Assembly: GCA_037576195.1 (NCBI GenBank) | Contig: CM075101.1 | Coordinates: 28,768,001-28,832,000 of the forward strand | Source: Phytoseiulus persimilis | Taxonomy: Eukaryota; Arthropoda; Arachnida; Mesostigmata; Phytoseiidae | DNA length: 64,000 nt | Direction: 5' to 3' | Position numbers and translations under genes: made by a program | Notes under the pieces: model-generated | What the model was told of the DNA's origin: nothing | Seen by the model: the letters and a program-made list of their open reading frames with translations, nothing else | Databases searched by the model: none | Part shown: positions 51,501 to 63,661 of the stretch, piece by piece | How the letters are laid out: every line of letters begins with the position of its first letter | How positions within the stretch are numbered: position 1 is the stretch's first letter

Positions 51501-54054
51501 GGCTCGCGGTGCTCGATTCCGATGTGGTTAAGATTTTCTGATCGCTCGTTGCAGCTGGACAGCATAAATATGGCAACAGTTGCTTAGTCAGGGGGAGCTC
51601 TGAAATTTAAAGCGTTCCATGTTCTGAGTCGTGACTTCAAATCGTACCGCCTGACCGGCCGAGAGGCTGCCCGGCAGACTAACCAAGAATTCGCTGTCAT
51701 TTGGCGATGTTTTTTTCTTTGGTTCCTTTTTCGGCTTCCAGCCGCAGACGTCATCTCGTCGATGGGTTTCGCTCTAAAGTCGTTGGCTCGCGAGCAAACT
51801 TAGGTTCCTGACTAGCTGAGTGGCAGCGAGCTAGTATGCTTGTTATTGTGCGAGCTGTAAATGCCGGCCAACCAGATTTTCCAGAAGTTTGAGCGTTCGC
51901 TTTGGAGGTTTGAGAAGGAATCGATGTAGTGTTGGAAGTGTCATAGCCAGGTGAATGCATTCTGCTCGTTCGTTGTATGAGTTAAACGAATGGAATATAT
52001 GGGACGACGGCGGCGGCAGCTGCTGCCGGAGCAAACGACCTGAGTGACATGGTCGATCAAAACCTCGCCCGATCTGTCGGTTCTGTCCGATCGCAATGTT
52101 CGGACACAGTCGACAGGTTCCGATTTTACATACACAACTTCTTCTCTCCACGTCGAATAGCGAATAACTGAATCAACGATGAAACGAGTGAGCAGTCAGC
52201 AACCCGAACGGTCGAATTGAACGGGAAACCACGCTCCAGTATTGGGAGCGCTGGAAAATCAACAATGGGCTCGCAACAACGGTTCACCCTGACACAAGCA
52301 CCGAGACATTTGGGATCCACGTCAGAAAGTACGCGGGACCTCATTGTGATGTTTTAGCCATGTGACTTATCGAGGTTCAAACCATTCTCACTCGGACGGT
52401 CACTTCAACAGAAGCGTGAGTTATCTTCCAGGGGGCAGAGCCGACGTCGAATCGCAGTTGGGCCCGGGGGAGCAATTTTTTTGCGCTTTCACCGACGCGC
52501 AAATCGTGATTGAGTTCATTAACAAGAGGTCCCCGGGATGGAGAAACTGCTCGTATCGCAAGAGGGACAGTAGCTGGAACTCTCGCCGCATTCTTGGAGG
52601 AGGTGACAGTCCAGAATGTCGACGAGAACGCCAAACACAAAGTCGGGAGCGGTTCCCACCGGATACAGAGCCGTCGAGGGTAGGAAGCCACGAAGATTGT
52701 CGCCCGCACAGATGACGTGCACGACATCGACTCGGGCATTCCGATGTGGAACGTCAAGCGGTCAATCGTTGTGCCCATGGTGAGAGTGTCTTTCATTGTG
52801 GCCTGATGTGATGCTGTGTGATCCTTGTCGTAGCCGCCATTCTCGGAGGAGATCGATAGCTCCATTAAGAACGGCAAAGCAAAATCGGAAACCTTTTTTC
52901 GGTCAAATATTTGAAATGCACGAAATGTGACGTGCGGCCTGCCATCACACCTCTGGCGGTTGTTCTGAGGGGGTGCCTCGGTCAAGCATTCCCGGTGGCT
53001 TGGAAGCCCCTCGTGCATGCATGGGAAGCTCCCTCTCGAACTAGAAGTCTCGAGAACCCTCGGTCATTCGATGGGACGAGTGTCAATTTCCGCAAACGGG
53101 AAGACCAAACTTGAACCGCACCGGTGCTGCTTCTGTGAGTCGCCTGCTGAATCTGAGCGGAGTGAGCTCTTCACACTCGACGAAAGTTCGAAACTGTTTC
53201 ATATGAAGCGAAAAAGGGTAACCGAACAGACCATACACTTACACAAACCTAATGGTGATGCGGAGCAATGTGTTCAGCGTGGCGGCGAGGCTGTGCTTGA
53301 ATCTATTATCGACCCCTTTGATTCCGCCTGAAATCAAGCGACATTCGTCAGCGCGGCAGTCCTCCGCGATCAAACCGAGCTACCACGTGTCACTCTTCCG
53401 ATCGTTCTCAGCTCGTCGGCTTTCTCAAAACTGCGATGGCTACATCGATTCCTCTCAACAGCTCATGAAACTCCAATGTAAGCTCAGTTGAAGAAACTGG
53501 ACATCGCATCCAAAACGCAGTTCACACAATCCGGGGCTAAGAAAAATTTGGGCCAGACCTTGGGATTCCGAACAGGGCGCAATTCCATACTGATTCATGC
53601 TGATATGAACTGAAGAGCTGACGAAACACTCGGTGCTAGTCATGCCGTGTGAGAACACGACTCGGGACCACAACCAGGACGTGCTCAAAATTTTCCACAG
53701 AGAGGGGAATGATCTGCAAACTCTGAAGAAAACAGATCCTTCTCAAGATCCAACAATCTGGAGACGATTTCCCGATGGAGATGTCGTTCCAGTCGTGTCG
53801 GACTCTGTCGTCGTCGTTGTGGATCAGTTCGGAGAAGACGATGCAATAGGAACAGGGACGAAAACTGCAGCAAGTGAGCAACGGAGATAACAAATTGTTG
53901 CTTCTGGAAGTTGTTCAACCACGGATGCTTCAGTTTACAGCCGATGCTCCGTCTGGTGCCGGTTTGCGCTGAATGGACCAGAGGTGAAGACTGAAAGATC
54001 GAGCAGGAGAAAAAGAAAGGGACAGATAGGATGGACGTTCGCTAAACGCCAATT
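48547..54054. other. Gene-poor stretch, nothing recognised
   Basis: Numerous overlapping ORFs on both strands, none with a domain, signal or splice-consistent neighbour. The longest, minus-strand 52377-53018, is treated under rejected items. A plus-strand ATG ORF (begins MPCENTTRDHNQDVLK, about 53642-53890) is acidic and protein-like but unmatched. Confidence 0.35.
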
Positions 54055-54382
54055 TCACATCAAGTCCAAGTGTGCGCAAGAGCAGTGGCTCTGTGGGTCT
54101 TGAGGGTATCTCTCGGTCGGCTCCACGTAGCGAGCCTTCTCCAAAATATTTGTGCCATCTCTCCGAAGAATGATTGATCTTATCTCACAGTTCGCAAGCT
54201 CGCTCTGGACTTTGAAAGGCCGCAGCATATTCGTGGAGAGTTTGCTAAGAATCTCCGAGGAAGACGGACGATCCCAATCGAGTCGTGTATCAACGAGATG
54301 CAAATACGTCGTTCCTCCCTCTGGAACTGAAGAGTGGAACGACTCCGTTGAAGTAAGCAGTGGAGAATTGATTTTGGCAACA
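54055..54382 (-). CDS. Probable terminal exon of an unrecognised minus-strand gene
   Basis: After a pyrimidine-containing acceptor (AG at 54384-54383) the frame is open for 108 codons to a TGA at 54055. It reads in part VAKINSPLL, PEGGTTYLHLVDTRLDWDRP, VQSELANCEIRSIILRRDG and SHCSCAHLDLM. Hydrophobic and charged residues alternate as in a folded domain, and the sequence looks more like protein than the surrounding ORFs. I could not find the upstream exon or name the family. The entering phase would be 2. Confidence 0.35.
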
Positions 54383-57046
54383 CTAACGTGAGTAGATTGA
54401 GAGGCAGGGATGGCAGCGGACGGTATCGAGAGGAAAAAGCCAAATCAAATCGAGGGAGTGGGAACAGGCAGTCGGTCAGGCGAACGAGCAAGCAAGCACA
54501 CACCATGAGATGACCATTTCCGCTAGAAATTGTTGTGAAAACTGTTGAGCGTTTTTTTCTGTTTGAAGAGCTCCAGCGCCACACCTGAGCCGATGGATGT
54601 TTCAAGCAGTGACGCGTCGGACGGAGTGCCGATTGGCGTGTGCGCACCAAACAAAACATTACCTCAAATCACAATGCACAAAGCTCTACAAGCTACGTGC
54701 GGCCGGAGTCGTAGCGGCAGATGCGACGTCGTCACGGCTGCTAATACTGGATAAACATCACAAGTGGGCACAATGGCCGTGACCATATCGTTGTACCTAC
54801 GAGCTGCGTTTCCATTTGTTCTCACACTTGTTTCTAGGCTTCGTGTGTCTATTCGAGCAGATATGAACAAAACTGCGCAACACTGGTGGTCCATGAATTG
54901 TGTTGTGATGAACGTACTCCACTTCCTCATTTCATTCTTTTTCAACGGAAGCCCGCCGTAAGTTACAACAAAACGAGTCCGATTGAACGATATTATCAGA
55001 AAAGTCCTCTTGGCTCTCTGAGCAATGCATGGACACGGATGGGGAATCAGTAGTAGAGTCCTCGAAAAACATTGGCTGTTTCCTCTGCCTTTATTCTCCG
55101 ACGTTCGGCTCATTTTTTCGCTTTCCTCCACTTCTCTTTCCTCAGCATCAAATACCCTCGCGCGGTGGCTCGGTCGAATGACTTTCCCCACACTCGAGCC
55201 TCCTCGATGTTATAGACATTGTCTCGTTGCCTTTTTATTTATCGCTTATCTTCCGCGCTGTCTCTTCTTTCTCTTCCTCCTCCCGCGGGCTCCATTACAA
55301 GCGTATGGCTTCCACAAGGGAGCACCGCAGCGGAAAGTATATGCTGTCCTCCCCAAGAACATTGTGGTCGAACACCACGAGCCCACTTGCAAGCGAGACA
55401 AATCGTCGCATGACAATCTCTGATGAACTCGCCTCTGCCTCTCGAAGAAAAACCTCTACGACACCCATACACGCTTGAGAGCATCGTAGACAAGCTATGA
55501 AGGAGGGATCACTACTACTGTAAAATATCAAGAGATGAATGTATACACTCCAAAGCGAACGACCCGAAAAAACATCATAAAGAGAAAAAGAGAGGGCGAG
55601 TAAAATATGTGTCGTTAAAGGCGTCACAGCCGATGTCAACAGACAACAAAGCAAACTGAGAACGCGAACGATCCGTCGATGGCGCGAGAACATCTTCTCG
55701 CTCATGAAATTCTACATTAGGTCGCTCCTCTTCATGACCAAAGCATCGAAGGGGAAATTCGAGCGTCCGTTCGTCTTTGAGGGACAGCTAAGTAGGGCGG
55801 GCGGGCGGTCGGTTGGGCAAGCTGCTGGCGCTTCGCTGCTCGAGTTTCTTCTACTTGCAGTGAACGAGAACGATGGCAAGAGATCATTTTTTGAGTGTTC
55901 GCGCCCACCGAGGCGTGTTCGACTTCCGGTTTGGCAGCACGTCATCATCGAGGAAGACACCGACACCACCACCACAGCGGTCGCTGCCACCACAGAGGTT
56001 TCTCCCTCCACCCATAGAGGAGAGAGACCCAGCAGAAGATTTAGATAGGGAGACAGAAAAAAGGAGTAGCAGCACTTGCAGCTGCGGCTGCACCATTCTT
56101 CTTGGGAGCGACGCAGGCGAACTCCGCAATTCACCCATCTGCTCGCACGGTCTTCCTCTCCTCTTCTCGGGCTCTCCAGTCCTTTTCAATACTCTGCAGA
56201 CATTGAGACATTTTTGTACAAATCTCAAATCCAAGTGGTTGCCTTTTCTAAGCTGTTGATTGTGGAGCCGCAATGCTGAGCGAGGGCGCGTGATAGATCT
56301 CCCTCGCAAAGGATCGGAATGCGCTCCCGAATTCCAATTCCCTCATGGGTATCTACGAGGAACCGGGTTCACGCTCCGAGGAGAAGTCTGGACTTCAGGG
56401 CCTCTCAGTCAACAATCAGGTCGATTTCGATTTCCGCCCGGCAGAAACCTCCACCTGAAGAGAACAAATGAAGGACGCTCATGTGTACAAGACTTCATCT
56501 ATAAACAATGCCGTATCGGTTGCAAAACTATGAATTCTCCTACGAGGCTTCCTCTGGAGAGTTTCCCATTGCGCGACAAATGGGTCCCCATGTGACCCAT
56601 CCGCGTTGCTCACTGGAATTATATTCCATATGGAGAGTTCCACTCTGTTAGATTCTCGACTGTTAAAACTTTCTCCAATGAGGTTCGTTATATCTCACCT
56701 CGGTCGTGTCAATCGCGGTCACCGCATCATGACCCGTCGGAAATCTACAACTCACATCACAAACGCTAGTTTCAACAGCCATTGGAACAGGGTGTGTTTG
56801 TATATATCAAGTTTTGTTATTTAAAATGAGGCTCGGAAGAGAGATGCCAGACACCTCAAAAGAAGTTCCGGGCTCGAGTCGGGCTTCGACGCAGTGATTT
56901 TCTCTTTCATTCATACATCACATCGGAGTTTGTCCGATGTAATTCAGATGTTGTCTGGATAGGCCATTATTATCCGCAGCCTAATTCTTTCGGAAAGCCT
57001 CCGAGGCAGGTGAGCCTTCCCGAAGTATTCGGGAGGTGCCGCTACA
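54383..57046. other. Gene-poor stretch upstream of the foldback
   Basis: Overlapping frames on both strands near 54545-54754 and 55295-56309 are rich in Ser, Arg and Leu, without domains. No repeats or RNA genes recognised. Confidence 0.35.
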
Positions 57047-57158
57047 TTTGAGCGGAGGTCCAAATTGAGCGGAGTCCCGATTTGAGCGGAGACCCAATTT
57101 GAGCGAAGGCCCGATTTGAGCGAAAGCCCGATTTGAGCGGAGGTCCGATTTGAGCGGA
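57047..57158. repeat. Left arm: 17-bp minisatellite, about 6.6 copies
   Basis: Tandem copies of ATTTGAGCGGAGGCCCG with a few substitutions per copy. The array is the inverted partner of the one at 57658-57792. Confidence 0.9.
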
Positions 57159-57657
57159 CAGCAGCGGTGCGGAAGACGCTGGTGTGGTTCGAACCTCTTT
57201 CACTTCGTTCCTTTCGAATGTATCGGTTTCAGGTAGAGCCTGGCAGGACTGCGTGCGCGCGTTGTGCCGGAATGCGAAGCAAGTATGCCGCCGAGCTTCG
57301 TGGGTTCGGCCAGAGGGCAACCTTTGCTCATCGTTGACCACTATTATCCTTTGCGTCGCCGCCATTTACGGTCCACCGACTAGCGAGAATCGGAGTGCCC
57401 CGCGAGCGTAGCGAGCGGCGTTGACAGCAGCTTTTCGATGAGGCGCAAGCCCTCAAATCAGCGATCGGTGTCTTGAACTCCCTCAAGGAATTGGACTCAG
57501 AGAACGCAGGCTCTTTTCGGTGCCATGAGCAGTGTTCTATGGTACTGGCTCAAGAAACGAGGGCTGCAGCCTGAAGCTCTTCTTCAGTCATGATCGCCAT
57601 CAGAAGGTGCCGGACCCAACTCTAGCGCGAGCAATGGTACCACAGCCGCTGTTGGCT

Positions 57658-57792
57658 TCCGCTCGAATCGGGCCTCCGCTCAAATCGGGCCTTCGCTCAA
57701 ATCGGGCCTTCGCTCAAATTGGGTCTCCGCTCAGATCGGGACTTCGCTCAAATCGGGCCTCCGCTCAAATTGGGTCTCCGCTCAGATCGGGA
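57658..57792. repeat. Right arm: inverted 17-bp minisatellite, about 8 copies
   Basis: Tandem copies of TCCGCTCAAATCGGGCC, the reverse complement of the left-arm unit, with copy-to-copy substitutions. Inner flanks also match in inverted orientation: ACAGCAGCGGTG beside the left arm against CAACAGCGGCTGTGG (minus strand) beside the right arm. The inverted structure is therefore wider than the array itself. Confidence 0.9.
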
Positions 57793-60700
57793 TGCGCTAA
57801 GGAGTCATTGAGTGATGCATGAACTGGTTCAGGATACTTCACGAGAAGTATTGCATGAAGGGGAGCAATCGGTTAGGAACTGAACTGGGATGCATCTCGC
57901 TACCTTCATCACTAGAAGAAGAGACTCATAGCAAGTTTACCATCCCGAAAGTAGCTCCAGCGACTCCGGCTGCTACACTCACCTGCTTTGTGATAAGATC
58001 TATTTTCATCTCCTTATCCGTTTTGAGGTAATCACGAGCGTCCATTCCCGCCAACAGCATTCATATCGATCAGAATGGAAGGACGCGGGTTCATCATGTT
58101 GATGCTCCAGAAGATAATAGAGAGAGAGTGGATTCTTGGAGTATACATTGTTATACCATCAACACCATATCGTTGATCCATTACATTCCCACGTCATCGC
58201 CGTACGATATGGGTGCAGTGAGGCACGAGCTAGCATTACAGCTTGGTATTTACAGAGTACGCCGGTCGCCTGGAGAGCTTCGAATACGCGGGCAACCAGA
58301 GAGGATCAGGCAAATAGGCGAACAAAGTGTTTCTGAAGAGCCCGCTCCAAAAAAGGACAGAGAGTGAGCTAACTCCATGACAAATCGTGTGATGTTGTGG
58401 CCTGTTGAGTTTTAGGAAAAACAGCGGCATCTTCACAGAGACAGCTTGCTAGCTGGCTACTCGACTCGGGCTATGATCGCCTCCTCTCTACTCACTGGCA
58501 TGCTTTCTCTCGCATGCGCACTCACTCTCGGTCACCTAGATAGCCACGACAGTGAGGGACCGCATCGCTCAATTAATCATGAAGTACGCGAGTCTGACAC
58601 CTCCAACCACCGCCCCCCACCTTTTTACCGGCCCATCGGTCGATCAGCCAGGCGGCCTGACTGCCTACCTACTTCACTGGATGCCGGCAGCGATCGCACC
58701 AGCAGCATTTTTCCTGCATCATGTGGTTCTCTCTACTTAGCAGAAGGGGAGCTGAACCGATCATGGACGATGGAGCACCAGAGAGCCCCGATCAGGAAAT
58801 CATTACCCAATCAATGCTCCAAACAAACAGATACGGAACTGGAGACCCGTAACTCCGTCTGAATTCGTACAATTTGGAAACGATCGCACGTAATCTACTG
58901 ACACGGACTATATTGGCTTCCTATTCCAGCGATGAATTCGAAGGAAAATTTCGCCCGACTTGAGAGCCGAGATCACAGCCCAGACCATCGAGTCTTCTAC
59001 ATATCCTGGTGCCGTGTTCTCCCTCTTTTGATCCGTGGCGCGACATTCCTTCCGCGCCCAGAGGGGGGAATATCATACAATGTGAGAAAGGAAACACCTC
59101 TCAAAACCAAACCACGTGTCCTCGTGGCGGATATTCAAAAGCTCCGGCAGATGGTTCCGATTGGCCAAAAGGCTGCACACACTTGTCCACCACCAAAATC
59201 GAGAGTTGACAAAGCAACTCGACTCGAGATCTCGGAGAGGAACCATTATTTTTTTGTTCTCTACTGCCCACCCTCCATTTTCCAGCGACGACAACCGGCC
59301 TGCTCACCCTGTTGACCACAATGTTAACTGTCCAATTTCTTTCCGATTTCCTCGCACCCCTGCTCGAACGTCGTTCACCTCCCCAGAACAAGTCGGAGTG
59401 ACTAAAGACTTGCCGGCGAACAATGCTGCCTAAGGAGCGGTCGGTGCTCCAACAGCGGCGGCTGCCGCCGCAGCAGCGGTTGGTTTTCGCTCGTTGGTTC
59501 GTCGGTTGATTCTTTTTGTCGAAAGCCCGCGAGGAGAGCAGGCGTGGCTCCGTGTGACAGAGCGCCGCCTCCAACGGCTCTCCTCACCCACAACCAGGCG
59601 GAGCCAGGAATCACTTAACAAAGATGGTTCGGTCTGCTGTTTCTTGCCGACTTAGTAGTCGTTTACAAACGGCAACTGGCGGCTGGAGTGCGCGCTTGCT
59701 CGTTGGTTGGCTGGTGTTGGTTAAGAATACGCAAACAGACTTCGTCATCCACATCGGCTGGCTGTCAAAGCTCTCGAGGGCCCGCGAGCAAGTGTCTGTG
59801 ATCAAGTGAAGAAGACGCAAGTGCGTTGCACACGTGCTACAGTGCGTTCAACTGAGAGACGGAGACGATCATCTTCAAAGCTCGCGTTTGTGTCAGCTGC
59901 TCAGAGTGCAGCAGCAGGAGTGCTGCCTCTGTGGAAGTGTCATGAAAAGAGAGTCCTGCTCGCGACTTTTCCTGATTGAGAATTGTTGAGTTCATCCAAT
60001 AGTTTTTAGATCATACGCTAAGCAACTGTCCATCGTTGTTGCGTCGCAGAGATCTGTTGCCGCTGTTATCGTTGTTTTTGGCATCGAGTGACTTTCCTTC
60101 CTACCCTTCAATCGGTTCTGTTCGATCGAATGATTCTGTGATTCAATCTTGGATGTACAACAGTGCATTCTGTGTGACACGGATTTCGCGCCCTCATCCG
60201 CCTCAAGTGAGTTGACTTAGATTGAGTTCAGGGTTCTTCAGCTCTCTCTCTCTCTCTGATCCTGGTTCTCCCAAGAAATATGCACCATCTGAAAAGCTCG
60301 CGATCGAACTATTGTCAAGTGCCCCGAGTATGAAAATGATCATCTCTCGAAAAGCTCCGTCTGGCAATATTCCCGGATGCGGTCCTAGTATGCATGAAAC
60401 CGTGGTGTCGAGGCATAACGTTCTTATATCGATGAATCAGGTCAGAATTATCAGGGATTCCCGGATTGAACCTTTCCTAGTCTTCCTCCTTTCGGAGTAC
60501 ACGGGTCGATCGGTATTGTGAGGATCGAGATGGATTTAGACCAATCAAATGAAACCCCACAAGCGAGCAAGCCGATACCGGTCTGTAGATGGGGAACAAT
60601 CTTCGCAGAATTGGCCTCTCTCCCTTTTCTAACAATCTCCCACTGTTCGTGAGATTCTCCCTCGCGCTCGAATCTGGAACTGTGGAAGTTCGTCCTAGTT

Positions 60701-61529
60701 CGCCTTCGTCCTGTCGTGCACTCCTTGAATATCTTTGTGTCCCTGGAGTTGTCCCAGCAGATCAATCTAGCCGTGATCAGCGTTCGATGCCACCCGCATC
60801 GTCTTTTCCCTCTGAAGCCGAGAGAAATTCTTCGATCACAATTGCGTCTTCAATCTACGCTGACGAGAACGACCGTATCGACGACAAGCAAATTTCCAAT
60901 GGCCAGTAGGGCCAAGGGACGTAAAGCAACAACAGCCGGTCCGAAGTTCTGGCTCTGCTTGTGGTTGTTTCAACCTTTGCTCTAGGTTCCTGCCATCGCC
61001 GTCGCTGTACTCGTTTTCGATGTTTTACGGCGTAAATGAGTCGGGGGGCCCGAGGTGCGGCTGGCAGATTTGCAGCAGTCAGTCCAGCTCACAAGAGTCT
61101 GATGTTCTGAAGTATGAGGGCGATTAGCTTCAAACAGAGCCGCTCGGCTGGAGGCCTTTGGTCACACTGCCGACTTCGCACGTTTAGGGGCACCGGCGAA
61201 ATCTCAACTGGGTGCTTGGATCGCCCACCGCGTTGAGGACTAGCCCATTAAACTGTTTCGAGAGATGAGCCGCGGCCCGTCCGGCTTACGTGAGCTCCGT
61301 TCAGCCCTCCCCGAGTCGATGGACTCTATTGCAAGACCGATCGCTGGTTCCTTTGGCTCTTCTCTCTCGGGAGAACGTTCTCATAGGGCCTTCAGACGGT
61401 GTTTGACGTGCGTGAGGTCGTGTTGTCCATCTTCCTCCCGGGCTACCGTGACATTCAGTTTTGGGAATCTGCGGTTGACTATCCCAAATCTCCGAATCGG
61501 GCTAACTGAGAATGTTTTACTCGTTGCAG
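57793..61529. other. Gene-poor stretch upstream of FoxB
   Basis: Holds a (CT)n run near 60242-60258 and several unmatched ORFs. A plus-strand ATG frame at 58473-58862 starts MIASSLLTGMLSLACALTLG, like a signal peptide, then becomes Pro/Ser/Arg-rich with no motif. A plus ORF at 60589-60909 is also unmatched. The distal part should contain FoxB promoter and 5' UTR sequence. Confidence 0.4.
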
Positions 61530-61666
61530 TGGTTATCAACGAAGAGCACACACTTCCGCTGAGTGGTCTCGTCCGGGTACCTCCGCCCGGAATCAATCCC
61601 CCGCACCCTCTTTTCCCGCTGTTCAATCCACTCAGCTACCCTCCACCGAAATCTCCCGAGTCCGAG

Positions 61667-62908
61667 ATGAACTCACCACGATATCCATCATCGCCAATTC
61701 AGTCGCCCGTTGGACAGTTCTCTTCGCCGGCGCCGTTGGCGCCCGCGTTTTCCCCTCGCGACGAGAAGCCTTTCAGTCGAGAGTTCTCACCCCCATCATC
61801 AGCGTACCAATCCGACGGACAGGGGGCCGGGGGTTGTTACCAAAACAACGACAGCTATTCCCCTCCCCCTTCCACGGGTCCCTGCCCAACGTACGGCGAT
61901 CAGAAGCCCCCTTACTCGTACATATCGCTCACGTTCATGGCGATACAGTCCTCGAAAGAGAAGATGCTCACCTTGAATGAAATCTACAAGTTCATCATGG
62001 ATCGCTTCCCGTACTATCGCAAGAACACGCAGCGGTGGCAAAACTCGCTACGCCATAACCTGTCGTTCAACGACTGCTTCATCAAGATTCCTCGACGACC
62101 CGACCGGCCCGGAAAGGGCTCCTACTGGGCTCTGCATCCTTCGTGTGGTGATATGTTCGAAAATGGTAGCTTTCTGAGACGCCGGAAGCGATTCAAACTG
62201 CCACGCCACGTCAAAGACGCGACAGCTATGGCCATCGCCGAACTGAAACACTACGAAACAGTCTGCAACCAACAGAACGCCGTTCAGGAACAGGCGAAGA
62301 TGCGCTTGAACGCCTTGGCGGCGGCTCCAACGCATTTGAACCCCCGTCCCTCGGTGTCTCCCCCGACCCAAACCCTTATCAGTGCACAGCCATCGCCGTC
62401 GCCGTCCGCTCAGCCTTTTCAACGATCTCAAAACAAACAGTCATTCTCGATTGACAACATCATTGGCGGCGGCAATAACGGCAGCGATCGCTCGTCGAAC
62501 TCAACGCCGCCCACCCCAATCGCACCGCCGGCTCAGACCGTTCCCCCGATGCCACCCCAGTTCAACCCCGCGAGCGGTGCCTACCCGCCCATGCCTCCCC
62601 AGTATTCTCTGGCACAGTTGCAAGACTTCAACACGTTGCTGTCGAGATTGCCCGCGTTCCCTGGCACGCCCCTCAGTGCCTTCAACCCTGCGCTAGCTCA
62701 GCAGGCACTCATGATGAGTCAACTTGCCGCGGCGGCGAACGCGGACCTTCTTCGAAAGTACGCCGAAGCCGCCGCAGTACAGGCTCACCTCTCAGCTGCC
62801 GAAGATCTCTCAAGGCCGGCAAGTCAGACGAGTGAGCGGGACGAAGACGGCAACGACAACGATGACGACGATCTCGACGTTGTGTCATCCGAGGTTTTGA
62901 GAAACTAG
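61667..62908 (+). CDS. FoxB: FoxB-class fork head transcription factor, 413 aa
   Basis: The fork head DNA-binding domain lies at residues about 78-172. It reads [19 protein letters not shown], then [58 protein letters not shown] and RKRFK. This is the FoxB signature (vertebrate FOXB1/2, fly fd4/fd5); one unusual residue is Phe where FoxB has Ala in SLTAMA. A C-terminal FSIDNIIG at 260-267 is the engrailed-homology-1 motif that recruits Groucho corepressors. Ala/Pro/Gln-rich stretches and an acidic [10 protein letters not shown] tail follow. The whole domain is in one exon, probably beginning at 61530 after a TACTCGTTGCAG acceptor. The frame stays open back to an ATG at 61265, but that part reads like intron or UTR, so I start at ATG 61667. 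FoxB factors pattern neural tissue in bilaterians. Confidence 0.93.
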   Translation: MNSPRYPSSPIQSPVGQFSSPAPLAPAFSPRDEKPFSREFSPPSSAYQSDGQGAGGCYQNNDSYSPPPSTGPCPTYGDQKPPYSYISLTFMAIQSSKEKMLTLNEIYKFIMDRFPYYRKNTQRWQNSLRHNLSFNDCFIKIPRRPDRPGKGSYWALHPSCGDMFENGSFLRRRKRFKLPRHVKDATAMAIAELKHYETVCNQQNAVQEQAKMRLNALAAAPTHLNPRPSVSPPTQTLISAQPSPSPSAQPFQRSQNKQSFSIDNIIGGGNNGSDRSSNSTPPTPIAPPAQTVPPMPPQFNPASGAYPPMPPQYSLAQLQDFNTLLSRLPAFPGTPLSAFNPALAQQALMMSQLAAAANADLLRKYAEAAAVQAHLSAAEDLSRPASQTSERDEDGNDNDDDDLDVVSSEVLRN

Positions 62909-63655
62909 ATTTTTCCTCTTTTTTTTTCAAAGAAACGAGACTCAATACTTACTGAACTCAACGTGAGATGTGATAGCCAGTAGAAGGGAAGCTCCTCAAT
63001 GAAGCCGCGCCGTCTCTGTACGTGCGAGCGAGCGTCAAAGCGTGCGTGTGCGAGCGAGTTGTACATAAGCTGTGTAAAGTGTTTTAGCGAGAGAGTGTCT
63101 GGATGAAGAGAATTCATGCCGCTCCGCATTGAGGGTAGTCCAACTGTTCGACCATTCCAATGACCGTATTTATTTCTTCAATCATCGTCGATTCATGCAT
63201 CCATCTCCATCCATCGACTCATTCCTAGAAACAGAGAACTATGGATAAGTCTCATCTTTCATTGATCAAGCAACCAAAAGAAACTATTTAATCGAACGAC
63301 CGGTATTCTTAACCTCACAGACGCAGTTCCAAGAACTCGATGCATCACTATCGTTTTGAGATCGAGCTCTGTCGGTCTGCGATATGAGCTTTCCTCATTC
63401 TATTGTCCTCAATCGGAGATTCCTCATAGAAATCTGAACTCTAAATGTTTCCAATATGTACATAACAGACGTCGTAGGGGGAATCATAGAGAGTTCTACC
63501 GATAATCGAGTGTCAGGAAGCTGGATGAATGTCTCGATAGCTTGAAAATGCAGTGAACTTGGAGAAGGGACGGAATGATGAACGAAGCAACTAAACTCTA
63601 AGCCCGAAAGTCGCTGGTGGCCTTGCCGCGTAGATTTCGAAGCAATGTTCCTCTC

Positions 63656-63661
63656 AATAAA
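63656..63661 (+). promoter_or_regulatory. Candidate poly(A) signal for FoxB
   Basis: AATAAA about 750 nt after the FoxB stop codon. The intervening 3' region is AT-richer and contains GTATTTATTTCTTC near 63165, an AU-rich element-like patch. Long AU-containing 3' UTRs are common for developmental regulators. Confidence 0.35.

Larger units (their letters stand above)
57047..57792. mobile_element. Foldback-like element or long hairpin locus
   Basis: Two inverted minisatellite arms enclose about 500 bp of unique sequence. Foldback transposons have long terminal inverted repeats built of short tandem units, which fits. No transposase-like ORF is seen inside (the largest internal frame, 57184-57411, is unmatched), so it would be non-autonomous. 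Alternatively it is a transcribed hairpin locus. Confidence 0.5.

Noticed and set aside
52377..53018. 213-codon minus-strand ORF
   Set aside because: Starts on a non-obvious codon, has no domain, and the opposite strand has an almost equally long frame with one stop. It is likely a compositional chance frame or the remnant of something unrecognisable.
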